In this document: positions 1-8,766 of the stretch, piece by piece | Numbering within the stretch: the first letter of the stretch is position 1 | Layout: each line of letters starts with the position of its first letter | DNA from: Flavobacterium xinjiangense | GTDB lineage: Bacteria; Bacteroidota; Bacteroidia; Flavobacteriales; Flavobacteriaceae | Length of the DNA: 64,000 nt | Direction: 5' to 3' | Assembly (NCBI RefSeq): GCF_900142885.1 | Contig: NZ_FRCL01000001.1 | Span: 471,480 to 535,479, forward strand | Notes under the pieces: model-generated | The model's database searches: none | Seen by the model: the letters and a program-made list of their open reading frames with translations, nothing else | What the model was told of the DNA's origin: nothing | Position numbers and translations under genes: made by a program

Positions 1-340
1 TATTAGCACCTAGGAAATCAATTTCTTCATTGAAGGCGTCTTTAGCAATTTTTATACTGCCATTTCCTATCATATTATTGCATAATTCATCAACTCCTTT
101 TATAGTTCCTTCAAAAAAAGGTTCGTTGTCCAGAGCAAGGTTAAAAGTAACTCGAGGCAATTTATGATTTTCAACAATCATTACTTTCAAGCCATTGTCT
201 AAAACAAAGGTTTGCGGTTTTTTTATATTTACCATTGGAGAAGCTCCAGGTTTGGGTTGTGGACGGGCTTGTGCGTGCATAATTCCTGTTATGAACAAAA
301 TGAATAATAGAATACTAGTTTTTGATAATCGAGAAAGTCT
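1..340 (-). CDS. M16 family peptidase-like protein, second (non-catalytic) partner, 5' part only
   Basis: The gene runs off the left edge. The visible N-terminus has a hydrophobic export signal ending in HAQA, then a Pro-rich linker, then the strand pattern of an M16 (pitrilysin/insulinase) domain with the phrases FVLDNGLKV and ENHKLPRV. Where the active M16 partner has HxxEH, this protein reads VDELCNN, so it looks like the usual inactive half of a two-subunit periplasmic M16 peptidase. It directly follows the active partner, its probable operon mate. The start is unresolved: the signal-peptide frame has no ATG, GTG or TTG upstream of the hydrophobic core, and the first ATG (278-280) would remove the signal. 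The family call is good; the 5' boundary is not. Confidence 0.75.
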
Positions 341-1665
341 TAATTTGGAGAAGTAACAGCAGAAGGAACATAATCCAAAATAAGTCTTTGATTTGGATTT
401 AAATATTTCTTGGCCACATCCCTAATTTCTTCTTGTGTTATGGAATGCAATAGCTCAATCTCTGTATTTATTAAATTGATATCTCCATAAAGCAAATAAT
501 AGGTTGCTAGATTTTCGGCAATTCCTTCCAGAGTGGCATTCTTGTTTACAAAACGATTGTCAAACGTATTTTGCAATTTCTGGAAATCTTTCTCCGAAAT
601 CAATTCGGTTTGGATTTTCACAATTTCTTCGTCAATTTCTTTTATTACATCTTCAGAAGTGTGCATTCCCATTGGCAAACCATACAAAATATACATTCCG
701 TAATCTTCCTGACTAAAACCAACGGCATCAATTTGCAACGCCATTTTTTTCTCATCAACGATTTTCTTGTATAATTTAGAGCTTTTTCCGTCACTTAAAT
801 AAGACGAAATCAAATCCAAGACTCTAGAATCTCTCGTTTTCATTGAAGGAGTTCTATAAGTAGCCACAACCATTGGAATCTGAATATTCAAATCCTCGTA
901 TTTCGCTTTTATAGTTTGCGTAATAGGTTCTTCAACAAAAGTCTGCTTTTTTATGTCTTTACCTCTTTGGATTGATCCAAAATATTTTTGTATCCATTCC
1001 TTTGCTTTGCCATTTTCGAAATCTCCCGCAACAACCAGTACGGCATTATTAGGAATATAAAACTTTTTATTAAAAGCCTGAAATTCTTCTAAAGTTGCGG
1101 CGTCTAAATGTTCCATTGAGCCAATTGTCGTCCAACGATACGGATGGTTCTTAAACATGTTTTCTTTTACAGCTCCAATAATATTTCCATACGGCTGATT
1201 ATCATAACGACTTCTTTTCTCCTCTTTTATCACTCCGTTTTGAGTATCAATACCAATTTGATTGATTACCGGATGCATCAATCTTTCGGATTCCATCCAC
1301 AGCGCCAGTTCTAAATTATTCGATGGAAATACTTCATAATAATAGGTACGATCATCTGAGGTGTTGGCGTTATTTACTCCGCCATTGGAAGTGACGATTT
1401 TAAACCACTCGCCTCTTTTTATATTTTCTGTTCCTTCGAATAATAAATGTTCGAAAAAATGAGCAAATCCGGTTCTATTTGGTGTTTCATCCTTAGAACC
1501 CACGTGATACATAACAGAAGTGACAACAACTGGTGTCGATGGATCGTTATGCAATATGACGTGCAAACCATTATCTAAATCATATTCTACGAAAGCTATT
1601 TTTTGAGCCGAAGCTATTCCTCCAAGCATAAGTGAATTACTTAACATTATTACTAATTTATCCAT
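340..1665 (-). CDS. Secreted M16 zinc metallopeptidase, catalytic partner
   Basis: This is a periplasmic zinc peptidase of the pitrilysin family, 441 aa. I start it at the ATG at 1665 because that gives a clean signal peptide (MDKLVIML...GIASA) followed by QK; a longer reading from a TTG at 1764 adds about 33 residues that do not look like a signal. The inverted zinc motif HFFEH is at residues 69-73, and the downstream acidic ligand is in the KEEKRSR region near residue 150. The C-terminal half has the second M16 fold (peptidase_M16_C). It ends at the boundary of the inactive partner at 1-340, consistent with translational coupling. The substrate cannot be inferred. Confidence 0.9.
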   Translation of the reverse strand: MDKLVIMLSNSLMLGGIASAQKIAFVEYDLDNGLHVILHNDPSTPVVVTSVMYHVGSKDETPNRTGFAHFFEHLLFEGTENIKRGEWFKIVTSNGGVNNANTSDDRTYYYEVFPSNNLELALWMESERLMHPVINQIGIDTQNGVIKEEKRSRYDNQPYGNIIGAVKENMFKNHPYRWTTIGSMEHLDAATLEEFQAFNKKFYIPNNAVLVVAGDFENGKAKEWIQKYFGSIQRGKDIKKQTFVEEPITQTIKAKYEDLNIQIPMVVATYRTPSMKTRDSRVLDLISSYLSDGKSSKLYKKIVDEKKMALQIDAVGFSQEDYGMYILYGLPMGMHTSEDVIKEIDEEIVKIQTELISEKDFQKLQNTFDNRFVNKNATLEGIAENLATYYLLYGDINLINTEIELLHSITQEEIRDVAKKYLNPNQRLILDYVPSAVTSPN

Positions 1666-1864
1666 ACGGATTATTACATTTTTATTTGCAATAGACAACA
1701 AAAAATATTTTACTTCAAAAATACCTTTTTTTAATGATGATTGCCTAGTGATTGCAACTTTCAATTAATATTAACAAAATTTGATGAAAAATCTGTTGAT
1801 TTAGAGCTGATAAAGCGTTGAAAAACAAACAACAGAATGATTAACTATTTTTTTTCAGAAGGGA

Positions 1865-1894
1865 TTGCGGGATAAATATTTAATTGTATATTTG
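1865..1894 (+). promoter_or_regulatory. Bacteroidetes-type promoter of rplU-rpmA
   Basis: A TTG (1865-1867) lies 19 nt before TATATTTG (1887-1894). This matches the TTG-N19-TAnnTTTG promoter known for the Bacteroidetes housekeeping sigma factor. It is about 30 nt upstream of the rplU start, implying a short leader. Confidence 0.7.
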
Positions 1895-1924
1895 CAACCT
1901 TAAAAATTATTAAAACAATTCAGT

Positions 1925-2560
1925 ATGTATGCAATCGTAGAGATAGCAGGGCAACAGTTCAAAGTAAGCAAAGACTTAAAGGTTTATGTTAACCGTTTGA
2001 CTAATGAAGAAGGTTCAAAAGTTTCTTTTGACAAAGTTCTTTTATTAGATGATAACGGAGCAATCACTTTAGGCGCCCCAGCTATAGAAGGTGCTTCAGT
2101 AGAAGCCAAAGTGTTACAACACTTAAAAGGAGATAAAGTTATCGTTTTCAAAAAGAAAAGAAGAAAAGGATACAAAAAGAGAAACGGTCACAGACAGTAT
2201 CTTACTCAAATTGTAATTGAAGGTATTTCTGCAACAGGTACAAAAAAAGCAGCTCCAAAAGCTGAAAAAGTAGCTGAAGCAAAAGCTCCAAAAGCAGCAA
2301 AAAAAGCTGATGATTTGAAATTAATTGAAGGAGTTGGTCCTAAAGCAGCAGAAGCGTTAGTTGAAGCTGGTATTACTACATTCTCTAAATTAGCAAAAAC
2401 AAGTGCTGATGCAGTAAAAGCAATTTTAGAAGCATCAGAATCTAAATTATCTCATTTAGATCCAACTACTTGGGCTCAACAAGCACAATTAGCTGCAGAT
2501 GGTAAAATGGATGAATTAAAAAAATTACAAGATGAATTAAACGGTGGTAAAGCTGTTTAA
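1925..2560 (+). CDS. rplU: 50S ribosomal protein L21 with C-terminal helix-hairpin-helix extension
   Basis: L21 binds 23S rRNA in the large subunit. Residues 1-103 are a full L21 (start MYAIVEIAGQQFKV, basic KKKRRKGYKKRNGHRQ segment). Typical L21 ends there. This protein continues for about 108 residues: a Lys/Ala/Pro linker (about 108-130), then LKLIEGVGPKAAEALVEAG, a helix-hairpin-helix of the HhH_5/DUF4332 kind, then a helical tail. Extended L21 proteins are known in Bacteroidetes; what the extra domain does is not known to me. It is followed after 33 nt by rpmA, the usual L21-L27 operon, with its own promoter upstream. Confidence 0.95.
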   Translation: MYAIVEIAGQQFKVSKDLKVYVNRLTNEEGSKVSFDKVLLLDDNGAITLGAPAIEGASVEAKVLQHLKGDKVIVFKKKRRKGYKKRNGHRQYLTQIVIEGISATGTKKAAPKAEKVAEAKAPKAAKKADDLKLIEGVGPKAAEALVEAGITTFSKLAKTSADAVKAILEASESKLSHLDPTTWAQQAQLAADGKMDELKKLQDELNGGKAV

Positions 2561-2593
2561 TTAATTTATTAACAAATATAAAACTAATACGTC

Positions 2594-2860
2594 ATGGCTC
2601 ACAAGAAAGGTGTCGGTAGTTCTAAGAATGGTAGAGAATCAGAATCAAAACGTTTAGGTGTTAAGATTTTTGGTGGTCAAGCTGCTATTGCTGGGAACAT
2701 CATCGTAAGACAAAGAGGTTCAAAACATAATCCAGGTGAAAACGTTTACATCAGTAAAGATCACACACTACACGCAAGAGTAGATGGAGTTGTTTTCTTC
2801 CAAAAGAAAAGAGATAACAAATCTTATGTTTCTATACTTCCATTTGAAGTTGAAGCATAA
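2594..2860 (+). CDS. rpmA: 50S ribosomal protein L27
   Basis: L27 (88 aa) sits near the peptidyl-transferase centre; its flexible N-terminus reaches toward the tRNA CCA ends. The N-terminal [16 protein letters not shown] and the [16 protein letters not shown] core are diagnostic. There is no cleavable Firmicutes-type N-terminal extension. It is co-transcribed with rplU, and a strong terminator follows at 2882-2911. Confidence 0.98.
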   Translation: MAHKKGVGSSKNGRESESKRLGVKIFGGQAAIAGNIIVRQRGSKHNPGENVYISKDHTLHARVDGVVFFQKKRDNKSYVSILPFEVEA

Positions 2861-2881
2861 TTGATTTTCTCAATTATTAAA

Positions 2882-2911
2882 AAACCCGTTTCGAAAGAAA
2901 CGGGTTTTTTT
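2882..2911 (+). terminator. Rho-independent terminator of rplU-rpmA
   Basis: A perfect 11-bp stem (AAACCCGTTTC / GAAACGGGTTT) with a GAAA loop is followed by a T run, 21 nt after the rpmA stop. Confidence 0.92.
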
Positions 2912-3038
2912 GTTTCCTCTCCTATCCCGAAGTCTCGAGATTCTAGGAAGGAAAGAGAGACGACATTGATGATTTTTATTTTTAGATTAAAAAAAGTTCC
3001 CAGCCTTTAAAAGGCTAGGGCTATTGGTAAAATTGATA

Positions 3039-3686
3039 TTATTCCTTTATAGTTAAGTTCATGGATATAGGTATTATTTGTTTTAATTTTTCTCTACTAA
3101 CTATTATATTTTCATAACTTTTTTGAATTGATTCTATAATTATACCATTTGGCATTTTTCTATTCAGTTTCCAAACCTCAAACGCTGTTGAAAATTCCAA
3201 TAAAGGTTGATGATTTAAATTTGTGTCTAAAATATACATTAAAGTGCCGATTTTTTTCTTTTTTGCTCTGTTTAAATCATTACTTAGAAAAGAGAGCCGC
3301 TTGCAAATTTTGCCATTAACAATCGTATCATTAATATCTGAAAAATGATAATTATCAAGTTGATAGATGAATGGGTAGCTATAATCTTTAACGTCACTTT
3401 GATTAATATAAATAACTCTATCGTTGAAAATTTTATTGCTAAATTTCTTTAATAAATAAACCCCATTCCTATCAATAAATTCAATTTTTGAATTTGTAGT
3501 ATCTATAGAAGTTCTTTTGGCAAAATAAGTATTGTTTTTTGAATTAACATAGAAAGTCTTAATACAGTTTTTTGTCGAATCTGAATAATTTATGTATTCA
3601 TACTCCATTTTAAAGTCAAAGAAATAAGTTTTCTGAGAATAAGAAATTGTAGAAATAAGTAGAGTAAACATCCAAAGATTCTTCAT
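3039..3686 (-). CDS. Secreted protein of unknown function
   Basis: A 215-aa protein with an N-terminal signal (MKNLWMFTLLISTISYSQ, cleavage before KTYFF), so probably periplasmic or outer-membrane associated. The rest is strand-rich with many aromatic, Asn and Lys residues and no further membrane segment. I see a single Cys pair region (NCIKTF, GKICKR) but no catalytic motif. It may be one of the small secreted beta-rich proteins common in Flavobacteria. It stands alone: rpmA converges from the left, and repeat-bearing DNA separates it from the patatin gene. Confidence 0.7.
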   Translation of the reverse strand: MKNLWMFTLLISTISYSQKTYFFDFKMEYEYINYSDSTKNCIKTFYVNSKNNTYFAKRTSIDTTNSKIEFIDRNGVYLLKKFSNKIFNDRVIYINQSDVKDYSYPFIYQLDNYHFSDINDTIVNGKICKRLSFLSNDLNRAKKKKIGTLMYILDTNLNHQPLLEFSTAFEVWKLNRKMPNGIIIESIQKSYENIIVSREKLKQIIPISMNLTIKE

Positions 3687-3798
3687 AAAATGTATTAAAG
3701 TATTTATATATGCTTAGCTAATATACTAAATTATACTCTACATTTTTTACATAAAGTCAGTCATTTTTAATCAGATTAACCTATCATTTTCCGCGTGA

Positions 3799-3860
3799 GG
3801 GATAGCAGTGAAAATCCTTTTATGTAGCGCAGCGAAATAAAAGATTGCAACGAATAGCCC
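3799..3860 (-). repeat. Dispersed intergenic hairpin element, copy 1
   Basis: On the minus strand this reads GGGCTATTCGTTGCAATC, then a T-rich/A-rich stem flanking a GCGC-containing loop, then GGATTTTCACTGCTATCCC. The same outer blocks occur at 8000-8077, 42891-42972 and, degraded, at 40156-40215 and 29108-29240. It fills most of the gene-free stretch 3686-3965. Confidence 0.75.
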
Positions 3861-3920
3861 GATCCGTAGTTTTTACGAAGGGTCAAGCCAAAAAAAACTT
3901 GCCATTTCTACCAGGGTTAT

Positions 3921-3953
3921 AAAAATCTAATTTCAGACTAGCATCTGTAATAT
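3921..3953. repeat. Second copy of the ahcY 3' end (direct repeat with 6513-6545)
   Basis: The 33 bases here match 31 of 33 bases at 6513-6545, in the same orientation. The 6513-6545 copy carries the last codons and stop of ahcY plus the first bases after it. The copy here lies 11 nt beyond the patatin stop and encodes nothing. The two copies bracket the patatin gene. Confidence 0.8.
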
Positions 3954-3964
3954 AGTTACATCCT

Positions 3965-6289
3965 CTAATTAGACGGATTAAATGAAAATCCCACGCTAAA
4001 AAACAATCTCACTTTGTCAATATTATTTATCCATGAAGTATCAAAATGAATAGGTCCTAAAATCGATTGATAGGAAATTGCCGCTCCTCCTGACATCAAT
4101 AAACTGGTTTCTTTATTGTCATCCCAATTTCCCTTTGTATTAGAAACGTCAGCTATGAATTCGTTAAAGTTGCCATAGCCAACGGATGCCATATTGAAAT
4201 GTGGCGTCAGGTAAAATTTACCCAAGGGATTCAATTGTACGCCAAGTTTAATAGACATAAATTGAGTCACACTCAGCTCATCCTCATGAAGGCCTGGGAA
4301 AACAAAACGATTACTGCCGGAACTTGGAATAAAACCTCCCAAGAGATATTTTGCGGCATAGCCATAATTAGAAAAAGAGCCTTCATTGTCTTTTAGCTTG
4401 TCTTGAAAAATAAAATTAGCATCAAATCCTATTATGCCAGTAATCTTCTTTTTTAATTGTACTCTTTTTTCAAATGCGAATCCTACTTTAGTGAAGCCAT
4501 TTGTTGACCCCGAAAAATCGGTTGAATCCGCTTCCGTAAAAGCTATATTAATGCCATTGTGAAGCGATCGATTTATATTTGCTTTTAAAATTGTTCCATT
4601 TGTCGCAAAAAAAACTTTATCCATCCCGTTGCGTAAATAATGTGCATTTACTTCTAAATTGGCAAAATTATAGTTGCTAAGAGATAGTACATTATCATTT
4701 ATATCGGGATCATTTTTAGGTTTCACCACGGTGTAACTATAGTTTAATCCAAATCCAAGATAACTGTTCAGTGAATTCAAATTTCGGTTTACTTCATTAT
4801 TGAATTCGACCGCTTTATACAGCATATTATCTACTGATTTTCCATCAACAAAGATTTCCTGTTGTAGAAATGCACCATAGAGTTCCGTTCCCCACCACCA
4901 GTCTTTCTTTTTTCCAAAATTTTTCTGAAAATCAATTCTTATTTTTGGTTGTTCTGCGATATCTGCAGTAAAAATAAGACGGGAAGATTCGGCCAGAATG
5001 TTTCTGGCATTATAATTAAGAATTAGTCCGACTCCCCTATAAGTGTCGTAATGAAGAGATGCATTAACTTGGTTTTTAGAAAATTCTAAACCGTTTATCA
5101 GCAATCCTAATTTATCTTCGTCGTGAACGAAATAACTATAGGTAATTTGGTTAAAAAGATTTGTGCCCATGGCGCCATTTATAAATGCTGTTAAATCTTT
5201 AGTATTATACTTTGTATGTGTTTTGATATTTGTTCTAGCAATAACCAGCGGAAGATTTTCCTTACTGATATTTTTATAAACGATGGTATCGATGACAAAT
5301 TCGCTGGAAACCTTTGGCAATTCATGGGTTCGTTGTTTGAATCCTTTTAATTTTTCTGCTAATGCTACTAATGCGCCTAGATTAAGATTGGTTGCAATTC
5401 TACCATCTTTGTAGATTTCGTTGCTTTTTGCAAAATCAGATGTAGAAAATCTCAAGTTAGGTAAGTGATCTATTAAGATGTCACATAGTTTACGATTTTC
5501 CGGATCTTTGATGTTACTGGGAAACATGCTAGTTTGCATCAATACTGACACAAAGTTGTCTAATTTATCTATAGGTTCCATTCCCCCACCTACGTCACTG
5601 CCAATTATAATGTCTGCACCCATTTTTTTAGCAATATCGGTTGGAAAATTATCCATTACGCCTCCATCAACCAGCAGCGTTTTTTCGTACGGCATGGTTT
5701 TAAAAACCGCGGGTAATGACATACTCGCTCGCATAGCAAAAGCTAAATTTCCTTTGCTGAGAATTACTTCCTTACCATTTACAACATCTGTAGCCATTGC
5801 TCTAAATGGAATGGCTAGCTTATCAAAGTCTTTTACATTATAAACAGGAAAAGTCAGCTCTGTAAGAAATTCTCTTAAATATTGATCATTTAATAAAGAA
5901 CTTACGCTTGTCGGTTTACCGTCCTTAATTCCTATTCCAACCAAATATCTCTCAAACTCACTTTTTTCTTCCACACTCACACTTTTCAAAGACATATTTC
6001 GTCCTAGGAGTTTGTCCCAATCGATGTTTTTGGCTATTTTTTGAATACTGTCACCGGAATATCCCATTGCATACATTCCTCCAATAACACTTCCCATACT
6101 GTTTCCCACGATAAGATCAGGAACAATATGCAAGGAGTCTAAAGCTTGTAAAAGTGGGATATGTGCTATTCCTTTGGCACCACCACCACTTAACACCAAA
6201 ACCACTTTAGGTTTTCTTTCCTGGGCGGAAACAATTTGAGTAAACGTTAGTGAAATTAATAAGACGAATAAATAAAGTATTTTTTCCAA
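3965..6289 (-). CDS. Patatin-like phospholipase with C-terminal outer-membrane barrel
   Basis: A 774-aa predicted outer-membrane lipolytic protein of the PlpD/type Vd layout. A signal peptide (residues 1-22) is followed by a patatin domain: oxyanion-hole GGGAKG at 35-40, nucleophile motif GNSMGS with Ser64, and catalytic Asp208 in DGG. A linker and POTRA-like segment (about 320-390) lead to a strand-rich C-terminal region resembling a bacterial surface antigen (Omp85-type) barrel. The start is a TTG at 6289; a stop lies just upstream in frame and there is no ATG before the signal. A TATGTTTG -7 box lies at 6358-6365. It is downstream of ahcY but separated by the ahcY terminator. The substrate is probably a phospholipid; this is inferred from family. 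Confidence 0.88.
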   Translation of the reverse strand: MEKILYLFVLLISLTFTQIVSAQERKPKVVLVLSGGGAKGIAHIPLLQALDSLHIVPDLIVGNSMGSVIGGMYAMGYSGDSIQKIAKNIDWDKLLGRNMSLKSVSVEEKSEFERYLVGIGIKDGKPTSVSSLLNDQYLREFLTELTFPVYNVKDFDKLAIPFRAMATDVVNGKEVILSKGNLAFAMRASMSLPAVFKTMPYEKTLLVDGGVMDNFPTDIAKKMGADIIIGSDVGGGMEPIDKLDNFVSVLMQTSMFPSNIKDPENRKLCDILIDHLPNLRFSTSDFAKSNEIYKDGRIATNLNLGALVALAEKLKGFKQRTHELPKVSSEFVIDTIVYKNISKENLPLVIARTNIKTHTKYNTKDLTAFINGAMGTNLFNQITYSYFVHDEDKLGLLINGLEFSKNQVNASLHYDTYRGVGLILNYNARNILAESSRLIFTADIAEQPKIRIDFQKNFGKKKDWWWGTELYGAFLQQEIFVDGKSVDNMLYKAVEFNNEVNRNLNSLNSYLGFGLNYSYTVVKPKNDPDINDNVLSLSNYNFANLEVNAHYLRNGMDKVFFATNGTILKANINRSLHNGINIAFTEADSTDFSGSTNGFTKVGFAFEKRVQLKKKITGIIGFDANFIFQDKLKDNEGSFSNYGYAAKYLLGGFIPSSGSNRFVFPGLHEDELSVTQFMSIKLGVQLNPLGKFYLTPHFNMASVGYGNFNEFIADVSNTKGNWDDNKETSLLMSGGAAISYQSILGPIHFDTSWINNIDKVRLFFSVGFSFNPSN

Positions 6290-6357
6290 AAGTAGTAGAA
6301 TTTATTATTTAGAAATAGGAGCAGTATTTTGCTTCTTCAAAAATATTAAGTGATATG

Positions 6358-6365
6358 CAAACATA
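6358..6365 (-). promoter_or_regulatory. -7 promoter box of the patatin gene
   Basis: TATGTTTG on the minus strand fits the TAnnTTTG box and lies about 70 nt before the TTG start. I did not find a convincing -33 TTG, so this is tentative. Confidence 0.4.
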
Positions 6366-6458
6366 GTATATTTTTTTACAGTTCTTGTGTTTGATCAAGG
6401 CGCATTTCTTAATAATTTTTTTTATATATCATTGTCTTTCAGATTGAAAAACAAAAAA

Positions 6459-6495
6459 ACCCTCGCTCCCGAAACTTCGGGACTGCAAGGGTTCT
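6459..6495 (-). terminator. Terminator of ahcY, built around a 16-nt palindrome
   Basis: An outer stem (AACCCT/AGGGTT) encloses the palindrome TCCCGAAACTTCGGGA (6467-6482). On the minus strand a T run follows. It lies 35 nt after the ahcY stop. The inner palindrome belongs to a family also seen at 12241, 12967 and 56408. Confidence 0.85.
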
Positions 6496-6529
6496 AAATA
6501 ATTCAATAATCTAAAAATCTAATTTTAGA

Positions 6530-7846
6530 CTAGTATCTGTAATATTCTGGTTTGAATGGACCTTCAACAGGAACACCAATATAATCAGCTTGATCAACAC
6601 GTAAAGTCTCTAATTCAACCCCTAATTTAGCTAAGTGTAACATTGCTACTTTCTCATCTAAATGTTTAGGTAACATATATACGTCATTGTTATATGCCGC
6701 GCTGTTTTTCCACAATTCGATTTGTGCCAATGTTTGATTCGTAAATGAGTTACTCATTACAAAACTTGGATGACCTGTAGCACAACCAAGGTTTACCAAA
6801 CGACCTTCAGCCAAGATAAGAATATCTTTTCCAGCAATAGTATATTTGTCAACTTGTGGTTTGATTTCAATTTTTGATCCACCGTGGTTTGTATTCAACC
6901 AAGCCATATCAATTTCGTTATCAAAATGTCCGATGTTACAAACGATAGTTTTGTCTTTCATTTTTTCGAAATGAGAACCCAAAACAATATCTTTATTTCC
7001 GGTAGTAGTAATGATAATATCAGCAGTTTCAATAACTGTATCTAATTTCTTTACTTCAAAACCGTCCATTGCAGCCTGTAAAGCACAAATTGGGTCAATT
7101 TCAGTAACAGTAACTATAGAACCAGCACCTCTAAAAGAAGCAGCCGTTCCTTTACCTACGTCACCGTAACCACAAACGATTACTCTTTTTGCAGCAAGCA
7201 TAATATCAGTTGCACGACGAACTGCATCAACTGCAGATTCCTTACATCCGTATTTGTTATCAAATTTCGATTTAGTAACAGAGTCATTTACGTTGATAGC
7301 AGGCATTGGTAACGTTCCAGCTTTTACTCTTTCGTATAATCTGTGAACTCCTGTAGTAGTTTCTTCAGATAGTCCTTTAATTCCAGAAACTAACTCCGGG
7401 AAACGGTCAATAACCATATTGGTTAAATCTCCACCGTCATCAAGAATCATGTTCAATGGTTTTCTGTCTTCACCAAAGAATAATGTTTGCTCAATACACC
7501 AGTCAAAATCTTCTTCGTTCAGACCTTTCCAAGCATAAACTTGAATTCCTGCAGCAGCAATAGCAGCAGCAGCTTGATCTTGAGTAGAGAAAATGTTACA
7601 AGAACTCCAAGTCACTTCAGCACCAAGAGCGATTAAAGTTTCAATCAAAACCGCAGTTTGGATTGTCATGTGCAAACATCCAGCAATACGAGCACCAGCA
7701 AGTGGTTGTTCGTTTTTATATTCAGCACGAAGCGCCATTAAACCTGGCATTTCAGCTTCTGCTAGTTCAATTTCTTTTCTTCCCCAAGCTGCTAGAGAAA
7801 TGTCTTTTACTTTGAAAGCCACAAAAGGCATAGTTGTAGTACTCAT
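6530..7846 (-). CDS. ahcY: Adenosylhomocysteinase (S-adenosyl-L-homocysteine hydrolase)
   Basis: Cytosolic NAD-dependent enzyme (438 aa) that splits S-adenosylhomocysteine into adenosine and homocysteine, removing the inhibitory product of methyltransferases. The sequence shows the N-terminal substrate domain ([20 protein letters not shown]), the Rossmann dinucleotide motif [11 protein letters not shown], the [11 protein letters not shown] stretch and the conserved C-terminus KPEYYRY that reaches the neighbouring subunit. Length is that of the standard bacterial form. It has its own terminator (6459-6495) and a TAAATTTG -7 box at 7879-7886, so it is probably monocistronic. I see no SAH riboswitch in the short leader. 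Its 3' end is partly duplicated at 3921-3953. Confidence 0.98.
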   Translation of the reverse strand: MSTTTMPFVAFKVKDISLAAWGRKEIELAEAEMPGLMALRAEYKNEQPLAGARIAGCLHMTIQTAVLIETLIALGAEVTWSSCNIFSTQDQAAAAIAAAGIQVYAWKGLNEEDFDWCIEQTLFFGEDRKPLNMILDDGGDLTNMVIDRFPELVSGIKGLSEETTTGVHRLYERVKAGTLPMPAINVNDSVTKSKFDNKYGCKESAVDAVRRATDIMLAAKRVIVCGYGDVGKGTAASFRGAGSIVTVTEIDPICALQAAMDGFEVKKLDTVIETADIIITTTGNKDIVLGSHFEKMKDKTIVCNIGHFDNEIDMAWLNTNHGGSKIEIKPQVDKYTIAGKDILILAEGRLVNLGCATGHPSFVMSNSFTNQTLAQIELWKNSAAYNNDVYMLPKHLDEKVAMLHLAKLGVELETLRVDQADYIGVPVEGPFKPEYYRY

Positions 7847-7878
7847 TTATAGTATATTTGTAAGTGTAAAAATTTTTG

Positions 7879-7886
7879 CAAATTTA
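7879..7886 (-). promoter_or_regulatory. -7 promoter box of ahcY
   Basis: TAAATTTG on the minus strand lies about 33 nt upstream of the ahcY ATG, in the position typical of Flavobacterium promoters. Confidence 0.5.
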
Positions 7887-7999
7887 CGTAATAACTTTAG
7901 AATTTTACTGTTTTCTACAAGATTTATGAATTGTTTAATTCGCTAATCTTTTGAACATTAACTAAATAATTTCTTTAAACTGAACTAGTTTCAGTTTTT

Positions 8000-8077
8000 G
8001 GAGCTATTTCCCGTTATTCGCTGTATCTTTTTACACGCAAAAAAGCGTGAAAAAAGGATGCCGCTGCTACCGGGGCT
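8000..8077 (+). repeat. Dispersed intergenic hairpin element, copy 2
   Basis: It reads GGAGCTATTTCCCG, a TATTCGCTGTATC block, a stem (CACGC / GCGTG inside T and A runs), GGATGCCGCTGCTACC, then GGGGCT. The block order matches copy 3 at 42891-42972. It ends 22 nt before the phosphopantetheinyl transferase start, and an open frame runs through it by chance, so automatic gene calls may extend into it. Confidence 0.8.
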
Positions 8078-8099
8078 AAAAAAACGAAACTATAATACG

Positions 8100-8729
8100 A
8101 TGCCACTTTTCAAAACCATACAAATAAATTCCACTACCCAAATTCTTGTTTGGAAAGTAACCGAATCCTATGCGGAATTATTGGAACAAGTGGTCTTGAA
8201 CGATAGCAATCGCATTCGCCTCGACGGAATGAAATCCGAAATGCATCAACGCGCTTTTCTCAGTGTTCGCAAATTATTACAGGAAACAGGTCACACGGAT
8301 TTAGATTTGTATTACGACGAATTCGGCAAGCCACATCTTCATGGAGAAAAACATATTTCGATAACGCATTCCCATAATTTTTCGGCAATTATTATAAGTG
8401 ATGAAACCGTAGGAATTGACATCGAGTTGCAACGAGATAAAATCACCCGAATCGCCGATAAATTCTGTGACTCAGAATTACAATTCTTGGAATCCCAAAG
8501 TGACGAATATGTCAGGAAATTAACCGTAATCTGGGGCGCTAAGGAAGCCATTTTTAAAATCCGAAATGAAAAAGGGATTAGTTTTAAAGACCATATAAAT
8601 GTTTATGAATTTGATTTAAACGTCAAGCAAAATAAAGCTACTCTTCATTTTAACAAATTAATTAAAGATTTCAATATTCATTTTGAAGAAATAGAGGATT
8701 TTACGTTGGTTTACGCTTTCGAAAATTAA
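8100..8729 (+). CDS. 4'-phosphopantetheinyl transferase superfamily protein
   Basis: Transfers the phosphopantetheine arm of CoA to a carrier-protein serine. With the start at 8100 (MPLFKTIQ) the protein is 209 aa. The signatures are GIDIEL at 105-110 (Mg-binding acidic residues) and WGAKEAIFK at 145-153, with basic HxxxxISITHSHN before them, as in the Sfp/AcpT group. I reject an in-frame start at 7998 because those extra residues are translated repeat element. The target (fatty-acid ACP or a specialised carrier) is not indicated. It is followed after 37 nt by the GGGP-synthase-like gene, likely one operon. Confidence 0.9.
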   Translation: MPLFKTIQINSTTQILVWKVTESYAELLEQVVLNDSNRIRLDGMKSEMHQRAFLSVRKLLQETGHTDLDLYYDEFGKPHLHGEKHISITHSHNFSAIIISDETVGIDIELQRDKITRIADKFCDSELQFLESQSDEYVRKLTVIWGAKEAIFKIRNEKGISFKDHINVYEFDLNVKQNKATLHFNKLIKDFNIHFEEIEDFTLVYAFEN

Positions 8730-8766
8730 AAAAAACACCCAAATTTGCGAACTAGCAGTAAAAACT

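Noticed and set aside
3921..6545. Calling the patatin segment an integrated genomic island
   Set aside because: Direct repeats exist, but there is no integrase, no composition change by eye and only one gene, so I report the repeat and not an island.
7998..8099. In-frame N-terminal extension of the phosphopantetheinyl transferase
   Set aside because: The extra residues are translated from the dispersed hairpin element; the family N-terminus fits the ATG at 8100.
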